A DNA stretch of 64,000 nt from Lumbricus terrestris (Eukaryota; Annelida; Clitellata; Crassiclitellata; Lumbricidae). This document shows, piece after piece, positions 10,801 through 25,000 of the stretch. The translations under genes were made by a program, and so were the position numbers. A model generated the notes under the pieces. The model was not told the DNA's origin, made no database searches, and saw nothing but the letters and a program-made list of their open reading frames with translations. Location of the stretch: contig OX457039.1 in the NCBI GenBank assembly GCA_949752735.1, forward strand, positions 46,072,599 through 46,136,598, given 5' to 3'. Numbering within the stretch: the stretch's first letter is position 1; each line of letters opens with the position of its first letter.

Positions 10801-12988
10801 AATGGTGTAACAAATCACAGAAGTCCATTTGGCAATTTTACACGTAGCATGCTTTGTGGCTGGCAGTATCAACTGCACTTCAAAACAAACACTTGAACAC
10901 AAGAGAGTTTGCCTTATCCGTCCCCTACAATTACCATATCCAGTTAGAACACAAGAAACATTAAGTTCACTAAGTCATAATGAAGGTGGAAAACATTTAC
11001 TGCAAGGAATTTTTTACACTGCCGTGTCTCTTCAACTGTTCATATTAAACGAAAGTTTACTAAATTACAATCGAATGTTTACTTTCTTTTTAAAAAAACA
11101 GTCAATGCAATTTCCTTCACACCTTAAGTAACTAACCCCTTTTATATACACAAAGATATGCTTAACACAAAAACACTTGGATAAAAAGTTGAAAATGGGT
11201 AGAACAGCAGTTCTAATATATAACATCCTGCATAGCAGTAAACACCAAGTGATCGATTTAAAATGCAGCCAATAATCATGTCCATTAACTGTATCTGGGT
11301 CAACCAACCTCACGACGGGCCCTCTACTCCAAACTTCGTCAAACTCACATCCATCACAATTTTCTTGTGGAAGCTGCAACAGCCGCCATCTTGTGGTCAT
11401 ACCTGTCACTAAACATGGAAGCATCTAACTGCAAATTTAGAAGTTTATGCCAAAGAAGACATCCGAATGCATTATCAATGAGCTCAAATATTTTAATATT
11501 AGTGAAAACAATCAGACTGAATAACATGAAACAATATTATTCATAGCTGCAAGGCTTGTGATGCAGTTCCTTTCTTATGTACAAACCATGATTTAGCAAA
11601 CAGGAGGACACAGCTCACGACCATGTCAAAAATTCACCATCAGACCAACAATGCAACAGCAAACAATGCAATTCCTGTGAAAACAACAAACAAACAAAGG
11701 CATTGAAGAAGCACACAAGCAATGCAACACAGCTTGCACGAAGAGGGTCAGAAGCATCTTGGATGAAGCCCGTGAATGGAATAGCTCTAGTTGTCAACAG
11801 AAACTTAACTTTAGCATGCTCCTGTAATGCTTAGCTAATTACATTTAATATAATCAAGGTACAATTCATAATTAAATGAGACATGAGTGAACATTGATCC
11901 AAGTTGAACGAAGCATAACATATGGGCTTCCTACATCAAACCCAACATTTGCTGTTGTATCAAACTAAACATTTACCAACTTGTAAAGATTGCTGCATAA
12001 TCATTAGCCTAAACATTTCATTTAAAAATTAAATATTACCAGAGCAACAGAGGTCTGTGCCTATTTGATCTTACTGCAGAATTACTAACCAACAATGAAA
12101 ACTTGATTTAATTAAAAATCACATTTTTAAATGATTTAAAAAAATTAAATGTACTTACCAAGTTGCAAATGCTTGCTACAGCATTCTTGCACAACACACA
12201 GTCACTCATCCAAACACAAACATGCTTGAGTTTTTGGGAAATGTCAATAAACTGGCTTCACACAAAATTTAATTGGCATATTTCCGTTATAAAATTTTTA
12301 AAAACATTTTATGCAACAATAAGCTTAAATGCACCGACAAAGAATCAATTCAAAGAATCAATTAATGCATTGATAGAAACAAAGAAATAGAGTTACCGCA
12401 CGACGACTCCTGTGAGAAATTAAGAAATCTGAACAAATGCAAGGCAAATGCAGACAGGCCAATGAAAAGATATGCCATCACATTAATATAGCCATATATT
12501 ACATAAAATTTTATGCAGAATATCACATTGAAAATTATGCATCCCAAATGAAATCAAACTAATCACAGGTATACGTGCAAGAGAATTCTAATTCTGTTGT
12601 AAAACGCAATGACCAAATAAGAAAATAAAATGTTTAATTTTCAAAACAACAATATGTCAGTAGCAAATAATTATCACCATTGGCTCCATCATAATTCAGA
12701 AAAATAATTACTACAGTAAATGCATTCATCCTAATCAGAGAGGACTAAGAGCTTATCACAGTAAGACAGATACAGCAGAACAAAAAATTTTGAACAAAGT
12801 TATTATGTCAATTTAGCAAAATAAACATATTTTAAGAATCACAGCCGAAGAATAGTTTCAACAATAAAAATATTTCAATGCTGCCAAATGTTGACAAATC
12901 CCTGGATCTCATCACTCAACACAATTAGTCATCAAAATTCACAACAACAGACAGACCACCATGACATATATATAAATGAAGCTCTTAC
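10801..12988 (-). other. probable spliced 3' UTR region of the FUBP gene
   Basis: The FUBP terminal coding exon ends in a canonical donor at 12,989 (GAG|gtaagag), so transcription should continue into this stretch. Possible tiny downstream exons on the minus strand are GAGTCGTCGTGCG (about 12,412-12,400; acceptor ttaatttctcacag, donor gtaact) and CAAGCATTTGCAACTTG (about 12,176-12,160; donor gtaagtac). An acceptor-like site (gtttagtgacag) lies near 11,402. The exon structure is not resolved, and no protein-coding signal was seen. Confidence 0.35.
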
Positions 12989-13019
12989 CTCGACCGTAGG
13001 CTGAAGATGTATGCTGTAA

Positions 13020-16000
13020 CTACTGTGGGTGCTGACTCATTGATTGCATGATAGCAGCAGCATGCTGGTGCATTCCCATCTGCCTGTAGTACTCGGCCCA
13101 AGCAGCACTGTAGTCTGGCTGACCGGTCTGGGGATTGATTGCTAAGAAGTAAACAGAAAAACAGGTACATCACAAATAAGTGGTTAATAGGGTCGATCGA
13201 TAAAAAAATGGGAGCAACAAGAACAAGCCACACAGAATGACTGATTAAATTCCACTGTATTCAAATGATACTTAACTCTCCAGCCGCTTGTTCTTTCCCA
13301 AAACATGCAATGAAAACTGCAATGGCTATTTGAGTCTTGACAGCCACAGTTATTTTAATGGAGATGGCAATTACAATTTTGTATTAAAGCAAAGCACTTC
13401 ACAAAACAAAAAAATTTATAATTTTATTAATGTTTTATACATCAATAATATCACGATAAAATCTAAAATTTCTTGCGAAGAAATTCAAATGTAAATAGAA
13501 AAAATGCTCCATGTAGTAACCGATAATGAAAACTTGTAGCAACATGAGAAGAGCTAAAGAAAAGTCTGCACATGACAATTACAAAAAAATCATCAAATGC
13601 ATCTGTTTTGACAGAACAAGGTACACTGGTACAGCTATAAAAACCAACCACTAAATGAAATGGGAAGTCAAAGTTGCATTTTCGACTCTAAGAAACCACT
13701 GGGGAAAAGGCATGAAGGGACTTCTCCTGTGCAGGGTGTATATAGCATTTCTGAAAGCTACTTACACTTTCAAGATTGGCCCAACCCCATTGATAAAAGT
13801 TCTAGAACAAGTCATGCCACTTGTGGCATTTAAATGTTATAGTTACATATAACACCTACACTGTGTTCTCATATACCAGTGGAACTTGTATTCATCAAGC
13901 CCGCATAAATTTATACTTTGCTGGACAAGCTATCGGCACCCTCCAAGTTAAGGAGCTAACACTGGTTAATTGCCATACATAACTTACTTGGTTGAGGTTG
14001 GGCCCCTGGTGCCCCAGTTGGTACAGGTGCAGCTTGAGTTGATGCAGCAGTGGGTCCTCCAGCACCATAGCCTACTGGTACTTGCTGTGGTTGCTGAGGC
14101 TGTTGCGAGGGCTGACCCGAGGGCTGGGTGCCTGGGACCCCAGCCTGGCCATAAAATTGAGCATAATATGCTGCCCATGCAGCAGCATTAGGATCAGACA
14201 CCTGTTTACCTGAACAGAACAAAACATTTGTTTACAGACCCACACAACTGTTAGCCAGTTCTAAACAGTTCATAAGTTCCAAGTTGTATCAAGGAACTGT
14301 TGAGACAATTCATAATGACTTCATCACAGTGATGATAAAGTGCAACTATAACTTGCCTCATTATGCTCTAGCACAAACTCGACGCCCAGAATCAACATTA
14401 AAGCTGGGCTGTGATGTCGTGCATCTCTGACAAAAAAAAGTTATATTTCATACCCTCCCTAGTCCATATAGTTGAAAGCCAAAAAATTTAAAACCAACAC
14501 CAGATATATACATCTGCCACTGTTCCCCTTCAAAAGCACTGTATGACAATATGCAAGATTTTTAAAACTGAAACGACGCTAGAAAACATAGCTTACTTGG
14601 ATCAGTCATCACTGGTTGGCCATATTGCGGCTGTTGCTGCTGTGGTTGCGGGTATCCAGAACTCCACGCCGGTTGCCCTGGCATCATGCCAGGTTGTTGT
14701 GGCTGCTGGGGAGGTTGCTGCAACTGTGGCTGCTGCTGATAGGGCATACCTGGCTGATGAGGAGGTCCTCCTTGTGGACTACAAGATGACAAACCACCAA
14801 CATATTATATCTGATTTAACCCTACTTAATGAAACAACATTTCAGCAGTGAGATGTTTTCCCTAAGCTATATTGAGATCGGCGTGACCTGATGGACGGAC
14901 GGTAAAAGCAGTTTTCAAATCCCGAAAACTCTGCATCGTCTAGCATATTTGTGGGAGACCTTAATTAGCATTTGCTGAACGATATAATTAATTTTGTCTG
15001 AACTTGGCTGATGAAAGGACATAACTACAGTGAAATGGCCAACGGCCAAGAAGCCGACCGCACGGACAAATGTATGCAAATGGCTGGATATTAATCTTCA
15101 CAAAATTACGGCCAAAATTCATCGAATCATTGGGAAAATCAATGTTAGGGTATTTTCTGAATTTTCGACATGTCCGCTCGCAAAATATATAAATAGAACT
15201 CTAAGAGTATATCTACATTAAATGACAAACGGGTGCGTTTTTTGTTATACGGTCACAATCAACCATATTCGGCACCAAAGAGTTAAAAACATAACATCTA
15301 AAAAATTCACTATGTGTAAAACAAGCGTACTTACTTTGGTGGTCCATATGGATTTGGTCCTCCCATTGGTCCTCCCATAGGACCACCCATCGGTCCGCCC
15401 ATTGGACCACCCATAGGACCTCCCATCGGTCCACGCATAGGGCCACCTTGTTGGCCATGAAATCCTTGATTGTCATTGTGAGGCTATAAATAACAAGCAA
15501 TCGTAAGAAAAAAATACAGCCAAGTACCCCAGATGGGAATTATTACACAAAATAATTTAACCACAAATATCAAACATGTTCGTACTACTCAAGTACATCT
15601 AGACATCAATTTTATTTATATTATTTAATTAATTTAAGCATAAATTGCATTTTTCACTATTAAAGATTTTTAAAACAAGATCTATCTACATGGCGGTAAA
15701 GAAAGCAAACTGCTTACCACTCCTGTTTTTTCATTGATGAGACGGATGGCATGTTGGACTTGGTCAGGTGCACCTTGGATTCGGAAGAGACGTTCCATTG
15801 GATTGTTTCCAGACTGCCTGTCTAGCTCAACATGAGCTCCTGTGACGCGATTTATCTCACGTATGGTCTCACCACCTTAAAACACAAACTCATAATTGAG
15901 TCAAAAACATCAAGCATCACTTGAAACCTGAACTACATAACAAGCAACCGCATGCAGAAGAATCATGTTAAATATCAATTGCATGGATATTTCATAATTT

Positions 16001-19000
16001 TAAGATAGGCAGCTGGAGAACATACCTTTTCCAATGACCAGGCCACACTTTTCAGCAGGAATGGCATAAGTGGCTGGGCCACCAAAACTGCCTCCCATTG
16101 GGCCACCATCTTGACCAGGTCCCCTTCCTCTACCTCCACCACCTCCACCGCGACCACCACCATCCATATCATTCTGACGGTTCTGTACAGAGCAAATGTT
16201 CAAACAATTCAATTTAAATCAATTTTCACCAAAATTGTATATAATGCTATATGAAATTTCCAAACTAAATTATGCTTGTTGCAGGGCCTACTATCAAACT
16301 CTACTCATCAGAATTACTTCCTGGTAGCGTTAGCGAATTCCCTTCAAATTCATGTAGCACATGTTCGACACCCAGAGTTAACAGCATATAAAACTGGGCT
16401 CTAATGTAGTGCATGTAGTAACAAGCAGATACATTAAGGAAAACACTTAAATTGTAACGTTTATCAGTGAAGACCAAAACGTATGTTCTATAAGAAACAC
16501 TGTCGCAAACTATGAATCAAACGGTATTATGCACTTTGACATACATTTCTGTATCGTCATACCTTTATTAGAAATAGCCTTAGCACATAACAGCCACAAC
16601 ACAGCAAGCGTGGCAACAGGTTACTTGAAATGTCCAAACATAACTTCACTGTGCGACATCAGCTAACACATATTTTCAACTGCATTTAAAAGCAAGTGTG
16701 AAGATTCTTTTGAAAGACTAGGTACCAGCACACAAGCAGTAGCTTACAGTAGAAGCACTTATTTTTCAAATAGCTCAGCTTGTTTGGCCAACACACCCGA
16801 AAAGATGAGAGGCGTCCAGACACTTCTTTTTACACTTAAGCACAGCACTAACCAAACATAATTTTCACTAATGCACGGTTGATTTAGAAACAAATGACTT
16901 CTGGAGTAGTATATGCATACCATTATTTTAAAATAAAAAAAATGTCTAACAATATATCAGTTTTGAGACCCATTTATTATAGACCTGTATCGGAAATACT
17001 AAAACATCAGACCATAACCTACCATCCCACTGTCCACCAATTTTCGAATCAAATTTTCTGCAATGCGATTTCCATTTTCATCTCCAATAACTGTACAGAT
17101 CCGTGTTGGACCACCATTGTCATCTTCTGGCTTAAACTGGACACGGGACCCAGACTCATCCTGAATCTGTTTAATCATCTCTCCACCTTTTCCAATTATC
17201 ACACCAACCATACTACGAGGCACTGGAAACTAACATCAAACAAACACAATTCATGCTGGTTAAAAACTTTTGTTCAACAGTAAATTATAATGTTGAAAAA
17301 TCAATCATTGCTTGAATTATGGATATCATAATCTTCAAACATCGTAAAAACCAAAGGAGAAAATATTGTTTTTATCACTGAAGAAATTCGTCCAAATTTA
17401 AGAAGTATCAATGATGTCAAACATTTTAAAACAACAAAATACAAATCATCTTGAAGCAGCCGTTCAGATATTTGAGACACATTCAAACAATTGAATTGTG
17501 GACAATTTGACAGTTGAGCATACATCAACATATAATATGCACTCAATCAAATTAGGCCATTGTCCAATTTAATTTTGCACAGTTTCTACACCTGAACCAG
17601 AATTATATCTAGTCAGGCTCTAACATGTGCCAGAATGAATTTTTTACAACTGAAAAGAACCACGACATAACTCTAAATTCTCGGGTAAAATTCACAAATT
17701 ATATACTGGCAATGTGGAAACAGGACATACCTCAAGATTGGTCTTGAAACCTCCTGGACCACCATACACCTACAAAACAAGTCAATCAATATATGATCAC
17801 TGACAAAAATCTTGGAACATAATAGAATTTTAAAATCATTGTCTTTATCATGTGTTTCAGTGATTCAATAGATGACTTCATGCATTTCCCAATATCAAAG
17901 CAAAACATTCATACATGTATAGCTATGCAAATGCAGAACTTTATTCTACGCTTGACATCCATGGCACACACATCTCTTGGCAAAATAAATGTATAAATAC
18001 CTGCATATCTCTTTCGGCAAGAAGATCAAGTATTTTATCCTTTGCTCTCTGAAAATGAAATACAGAACAAAACACTTGGACACACTGCTACAGAAGTCAG
18101 TCCTTGATAAAAATAGAATTTCTGCATCAAGATATTTATTAGGAATGTCCAGTAGAAAAGTCTCCTCATTCTTACTACAATAAATTTTTTGGTTAAAAAA
18201 ACATCGTGCCCATTCCAGTTTCGTTAACAGAATACATTAAAAAATTTGTTGCTAACCAATTTCTTACAACACTGCTTCAGAATAGTACACAATATATCTT
18301 AGTGTTTGCAGTAACATCAGACAGTTGTAAACAGCTTCCTCAGTGTCTTTCAGAAGAACGAAAGTCATGCTTGTCACATCATTTGTTACATTCATAAGAT
18401 TCCGAGCCACTTAAAACTAAATTAGCCTATAAGTCACTAAAAAAGCATGATATATAATGACAAGATTTCTTCAAAAGACCTCAGAAGAACAAAACACTAA
18501 CCTAATAAATATCAAACCCATACAGCAATAAAAATAATCATAAATACACATTTACTATAATAACTTACACTGAACTTCACAAAGTTAACACTTTTCAAAA
18601 AAATACTTTAACTGTTGTTACCTGGCAACTGTTGCGGTCTCCACTGATACGCACAGGTTTGTCGTGATTACTTGGAAGTTTTGAATCTTGTACAACAACT
18701 ATTTTTGCCCCTGTTGTTTCCTAGATAAACATAAAATTTACAAATCTAAAAACCCAAGTCACTGTCGAGCCTCATCAATATGGTCTTAGAAATCAAAAGA
18801 AATTTGCAAATTTTGTTGTGACATCAGACAGTTGTAAATAGCATCCTCAAAGTCATTCAGAAGAACGAAAGTCATTACTGAAACATCATTTGTCACAATT
18901 CAGAGATGCTCAAGTAAAATTCATTGATGTAAAGAAATACTATATTTTCATGTTCATCACATGATTGTCCATCACTTCTGGGTATTACCCATTGAAGATC

Positions 19001-22000
19001 ACAAACACTGTTAATCCTGACAAAACATTGGTATAAAGTTGCTGGTTCAGGAAATAAATTGAATTGAAAACAAACCCATAAACATGCCAATACCGAAGAA
19101 ATTAGATAGGTACAAACTCTAATACAACAGAGACCTAAAAACTACGGAAGACCACAAGTGTTAACCCACATCATACAATATCTGAACCAGTATCCATAAT
19201 TAAGTTTCAATAAATTCTCACAAAAAACGAATGGCAAAGTGGACTCTTTTCAACCATTGGTTTGATAATATAGTATGCTTCATAAACAATCAGTATTTCC
19301 TTATTCCTTATTATTATTGCCATGACATCAGACAATCAGAAATAGATTCCACAAAGAATGAAAGTCAAACAGAAAACACCCTGCTCCAATTATGATACTC
19401 GAAACAAATTGATTTAAAGAAGCACATAATAATTATATTCATACATATAATCATACACAGTATTACACACCACCCTGACCTGAAAGTGTTAAGATGTGAA
19501 GCAGTCAGCACAAGTTTGTATACCATACCTTCTAAATTATATAACGAGGTCCATACATGCCAACTTATGTGAGCTAACTCTTGTCGTAAAACCTCTGAAG
19601 CCACGAGTACGTGATTTCAGCTTTTATCTAACAGCAATGTGGACTGTGAACTTTTAGAACTCCAATTACATAGCAATGTTTATATGCATTTTATTATAGA
19701 TGAGTTGCTTGCTTTAGGTTTATACTTGATCATTTGACAACCTGAATAAAAATGAGCTTTCAGTCAGCAGCAAAAACAAGATGTTATTTGTTTTCTTAGT
19801 ACATAAATTCCAGTCTTCAAATCCACCAAACTTGCAACTAACGTCTGTGTAATATAACAGCACATCAATATAACATACAACCGATGCATGGTCAGTAAAA
19901 TCTCATGTAGACTACAGGATACACAAATGAAAATGCTGTACTAAATTTATAAACAACAGTCGAATTACTTAAACATTTTTGACGACAAGTATAATACTAA
20001 GTTACTGAGAACCAATGCAGCTTGTCATTCAAGTGTTAAAAAGCCAATCTTCCATTTTCATGAAAGAATATTTAAACTATTATCACTGTCTGCAATGAAT
20101 GTTATCCGTGAACTAACCATTAGCATTTTAATAGTCTCTCCTCCTTTCCCAATGATAAGCCCAACTTTTCCTCCTGCAACAAGCAGTTCAAGCATTCCAG
20201 GACCTTCGTCGCTTCCACTACCACCGCCGCCACCGCCACCACCACCACCACTGTAGGACGGACTAGGACCGGCATTGCGAAACTTCTGTACCAAGCGACT
20301 GATGGCTTCCTTTCCTTTACTGAAAAATCATTAAAAAAATTAATTTTATCTACAGCAAAATTTAAATATAGGACTCTGTCTAAAGCCTCATTTAAGCACA
20401 GTGAACACTGTACATGGTAGCATAACTGATTACAAATTAAACCTATTCTGCTTTCAACTGTATACGCATGTGGATTGCGGACCTATGCAGCATGACATTC
20501 AAAACCCAAACATTTGTTTCATACTGTATTTGAATTACCTGTTCTAAAGCAAATTATTTCTTAAGCAAATTGGAGTTGTTTATGCAGATTAGGAAACACA
20601 AAAACCCATTAATTTGCCCAACTGCTGCAAGAACCTGCCACAGGGTTTCATCCAGGTTGCAATTATAAATGTCAAAAACAAACCATAATCTTCAAAATAC
20701 ACAACTTACGCAATTGCAGCTGGCGTGCCAGTTAAGGTGCAGACGCGTTCTGGCTTTCCACCTTCTGCAAAGAGACGTATGATGCTGGTTATTTTCACAA
20801 CTGATAAGTAGAAGTATTTAAAACCATCCTAACTATTTACTCTGAAACAAACATAATCACCTATGACTGGTCTGATTTGCAGTTTACTTCTCATCAGCGG
20901 CTGTACATCATAATAATGACTACCACATCAAAGATTTACGAAATATGTCGTGAGGCCTACTATCAAACTCTACTCATCGAAATTATTTCCTGGTAGCGTT
21001 AGCGAATTCCTCTCTTTGATTTAGCACAAGCACGACACCCAGAGTTAACATAACATAAAACTGGGCTCTAATGTTGTGCAAGCAAAAGGAACAAAGTAGT
21101 TTCCTCATTCATGCTCCATAATTATAAAAAGTAACAACATCCAAGCTGAAACCAGACTCTGTCTACTAATACATATATAGAACAAAAACAGCAAAGGAGG
21201 CATGTTAGCTAACTAGTCTGAGTAATTCCAGGAGTGATAAAACATTAAAAAGTGATAAAATATACAGGGCCGGCCTTACCTATAGGCAAAGTAGGCAGTT
21301 GCCTAGTGCGCCGTAGTCTTTGGGGGGCGCCACGGCACCGGCGAATTTATTTTTTATACTATAATTCTTTTAAACTCAAAACTTTTGCTAATGGAAAGAA
21401 TTTAAAATAATTATGGATTCTTTGCACCTGTTCACTGTTCAGGCAGGCCTAAATCAATTTCAAGGACTGTATAAATTTTAAATCGACAAATAAAATTCGA
21501 TTTTTAACGACATTCCGTAGGCTATACTCTTTGCTTTAGGAGACAGGTTAAAATACGCGACGCTCAATTTCGAGAGTGAAGATGTTGCAAGAAATGAAAT
21601 GTATGAAATGGGAGTAGACCTTGCTGAGTATGAAGATGAGATTACAACATTACAGCCTGTCCTTTATTCATATTGAAATAAAAAATATAGTCTAGTAGGG
21701 ACGACGATGAAGAAAGGGCAGTAGCTGAGGCAGGACCGACCTAAGGCATAGGCAAAGCAGGCAGTTGCATGGGTCGCCATTGCAAGTTCCAGATGGCGCC
21801 ATGTCCACAAAGAGGGCGCCATTTCCACAAGAGTGTTTTTTAATATTTTAAAACTTATACCATTCTTCACAAAATTGAATATTATATCCAGCTTTCAGCG
21901 TATAGGCCTACAAGACCGTAGCTAGGGGATGTTTTGAGTGTTTGAACACCGCCCCCTCCCCTAAATGAAATAATGTAGAAATGAAATAATTATGCATTTG

Positions 22001-25000
22001 CTAGCACTTGACAGTGTGTAATGTAATTTTGAGCAGAAAATAGTCATGGGCGGAGTTTATCAGGGGCTAGGAAGGGGGGCTAAGCCACCCCAAGAAGTTC
22101 CAGATTCGTTTTTATACCGTGTAAATGGTATCTTTTCCCGGGCTTAGCGCCCCCCAAGAAGGCTTTAGCCCCTCCAAGAACGGAAACCAAACTCCGCCCA
22201 TGAAAATAGTTGGAAATCGCGGAAAATAGCGCTTTTTGGACGTCAGAAAATTCGACGACTAACAAAAGTCGGCAGAAAATTTCAACCAAAAAAGTCGCCC
22301 GCAGCGTGTACGCACCTCAAAATTCACGGTCAAGAAAACATCCCCCGAAATAAAATCCTAATGCAGGCCTATGCCTGAGGCGCCAAATGTATGCCTTGCC
22401 TAGGGCGCCACTTGGGCTAAGGCCGGCCCTGAAAATATACTTCAAAAACTGTGAAATATACCTGTAGCAAACTGTATCATGCACTGAGTTTCTGATTGAA
22501 TGGCAGCAATCTGCTCTCCACCTTTGCCGATCACTGTAAAAAATTACACACAGTTCAAGCAATTCAGCAAATTTACAGATCGTCCATCAACAGAGTCAAC
22601 ATCTACCTCACACTTCTTAATCAGGTTATCCATTCCATTCTTGCCTCTTCAAGAATGATTACTCAGATCCATTCTGTCCTCTGTTTCGCAATCTTTCTTG
22701 TCGCAGACTGAATCTACCTCTTCCTGGTCTCTTTGCAACAAGGCTGGGACCTCCACTTGATATTTCAGCAATCACTCTCCTCCGTTAAGACACAGCACTT
22801 CTGAACATGTTTGTTTCCTGTGTCAAGTTTTGCCATAGTGCACTTGAGTTTCAAAACCTTTACAATAAAAACATTGATTTATATAACACTATTTGATGCA
22901 CTTGTTTACTGCTGTTAACATGCAAATAAATAAATTTAAATTGTACTTGCAAAGTCTGAGGCTGTTATCTATAATATCAATAAATTAAAAAGTATCAGTG
23001 TGCAGTTGTATGTACAATGCAAGTGAGGCTACAATTAAGTGAGCCATCCACTATTCCAAGCAAACTGCTTCCAAACATTGTAGACTTTTAGTTGCATATG
23101 TGGTTCATGCAAACTTACATAATCCAACCATGTGATCAGGCACCATCATTGTATCTGAAGTATTAGCCCCGACTTGCACAAGATCTGGTGGAGCAGTGGC
23201 AGTTGGTCCAGATATTCCCAGCTTGGCATTGATTTGAGATGCCTTGGCTAATGCAAGCTGTGCTGCCTGGGATGCTGATGGTGTCCTAAAAGACATGAAA
23301 AAGTTTGCATTTGTAATTACTGATTGTTGAATCTTTCACAAGCATGTACTAGACAATGAAGAGCTTACACACTGCATTTCTAAGTCAGGTTGAAAGTCTG
23401 GGGAGCTCAGTTATTGGACTGAGATTGGAGGAAGTACAGTTTGCTGGGTTGGTGGTGACAATTAGTGCAGTACATGACAAAGATTGAGCAGAAACAGGCA
23501 AGGAATCTGGCACCCATATTGTAGCTCAAAGAGTCTCAAATGACTCTTGGCATCACATGCTTAAAAGATTATGCCTGCTGGCACACAAAAGATTCCACTC
23601 AAGACACTTTCTTAGTCATTTTCAAGATGCTTCGATTTTTAATGTCAGTCGAACACCTTATTATTATTATTCCATAAATTTATTACGCGCACAAGGTCAC
23701 ACCAAAGTGTGAATCTGAGGCGTGGACAGTTAGCCGCCAGAGGAAGATGCAGTTAAAGGTCCATGTGCTTAAAAGCCAAAGAGAAATAGTGAGTTTTGAG
23801 CCTTTTTTCCCACATATGAACAAAATGCTTAGGCAATTCATCTTGTAACATTAACAATACTTCATACTTTATTTATAAACAATGTTGCAGCATTAAAACG
23901 TTTCAAACATGAGACCTTCATACCTATCATGATCGGCAATGTTACGAAGCTTCAGTTCAATATCTACAATTTTAAAAGTAAAGATTAAGCTTAAATATGA
24001 ACAATCCATCATCCATGCATTGCTTCTTTAACTGGGAGTTTGCATGATTAAATATAGATCTATTTTTAGATGCACAACATTTATTTCTTTCCTAGTAAAG
24101 GCATTTATGAAACAAATGTGTTGTTCATAAGATAAATTCACAATGAATACTTATAAAAAATGAAATTAAATTTAAAGTAATTAACAAAAAAGCTAAAAAA
24201 TTTCTTTAATAAAAATTCCTGCACATTGTCATCTTTAGCTGAAAAAGTGCAAGCTGTACAAAAAATACCAATGTACAACAAAAATATCAACATATATTAA
24301 AATTTCTACAAAAATATTTAATGTAGCTCACCAGTGCCTGACATTATTTTCTTTGTGTCAGGCTCGGTATCTGCAAGAAATACAATAAAAACTCATTATT
24401 CAAAACCTATTTCCAGAATTCACTCAAGGTTTTACACAATAAATCGCTTAAAAATGATGGTCACATTATTCTGATCGTCGACATCACATGCTAATTTTTT
24501 TTACCGTGCTTATATATGTATCTGTCAACTACAGCAACCAGTGCATTTATTTACTTTTTTGTCCGTGCACTTTATACAGACACACTGTCCAGAAAATGCA
24601 TCACCCAGGTCTCATAATTCAGTTCAGAAAGTTTTCACTTTGCTAATTGTAAAAAGTTGCAAAAACAACTTGCAAGGGCACTAATATAATAGAGTATAAC
24701 TACTTTTGCAACATCACTGGAATTTCTCATCACATCATTAACGGGGGTGAAGAGGTGAGTTCGGAGGCTTGGAAACTGAGAATTCCAGGTCCGAATCCAC
24801 CCCAAGACACCACGCATTGACATTGAGCAAGCCCTTCACTTGTGATTGCTTGTGCGGTTTTGCGTGAAACTCTGCTGTACTGTCCGTGCTGTAGTCAGGA
24901 GCGCCTTTTAGCAGAGAGCTTCAAGGAGAGCCTTTTAGTAGGGCGCTGTAGCAAATGTGAGAAGTAAATAAATAAACAGAAAAATATCTAACAAAATAAA

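Noticed and set aside
20890..20940. Another C/D-like snoRNA (TGATGT...CTGA on the minus strand)
   Set aside because: The C-to-D distance is only about 40 bases and there is no closing stem or guide.
23400..23830. Possible retroelement fragment in a FUBP intron
   Set aside because: Some translated words look element-like, but frames are broken and no motif could be named.
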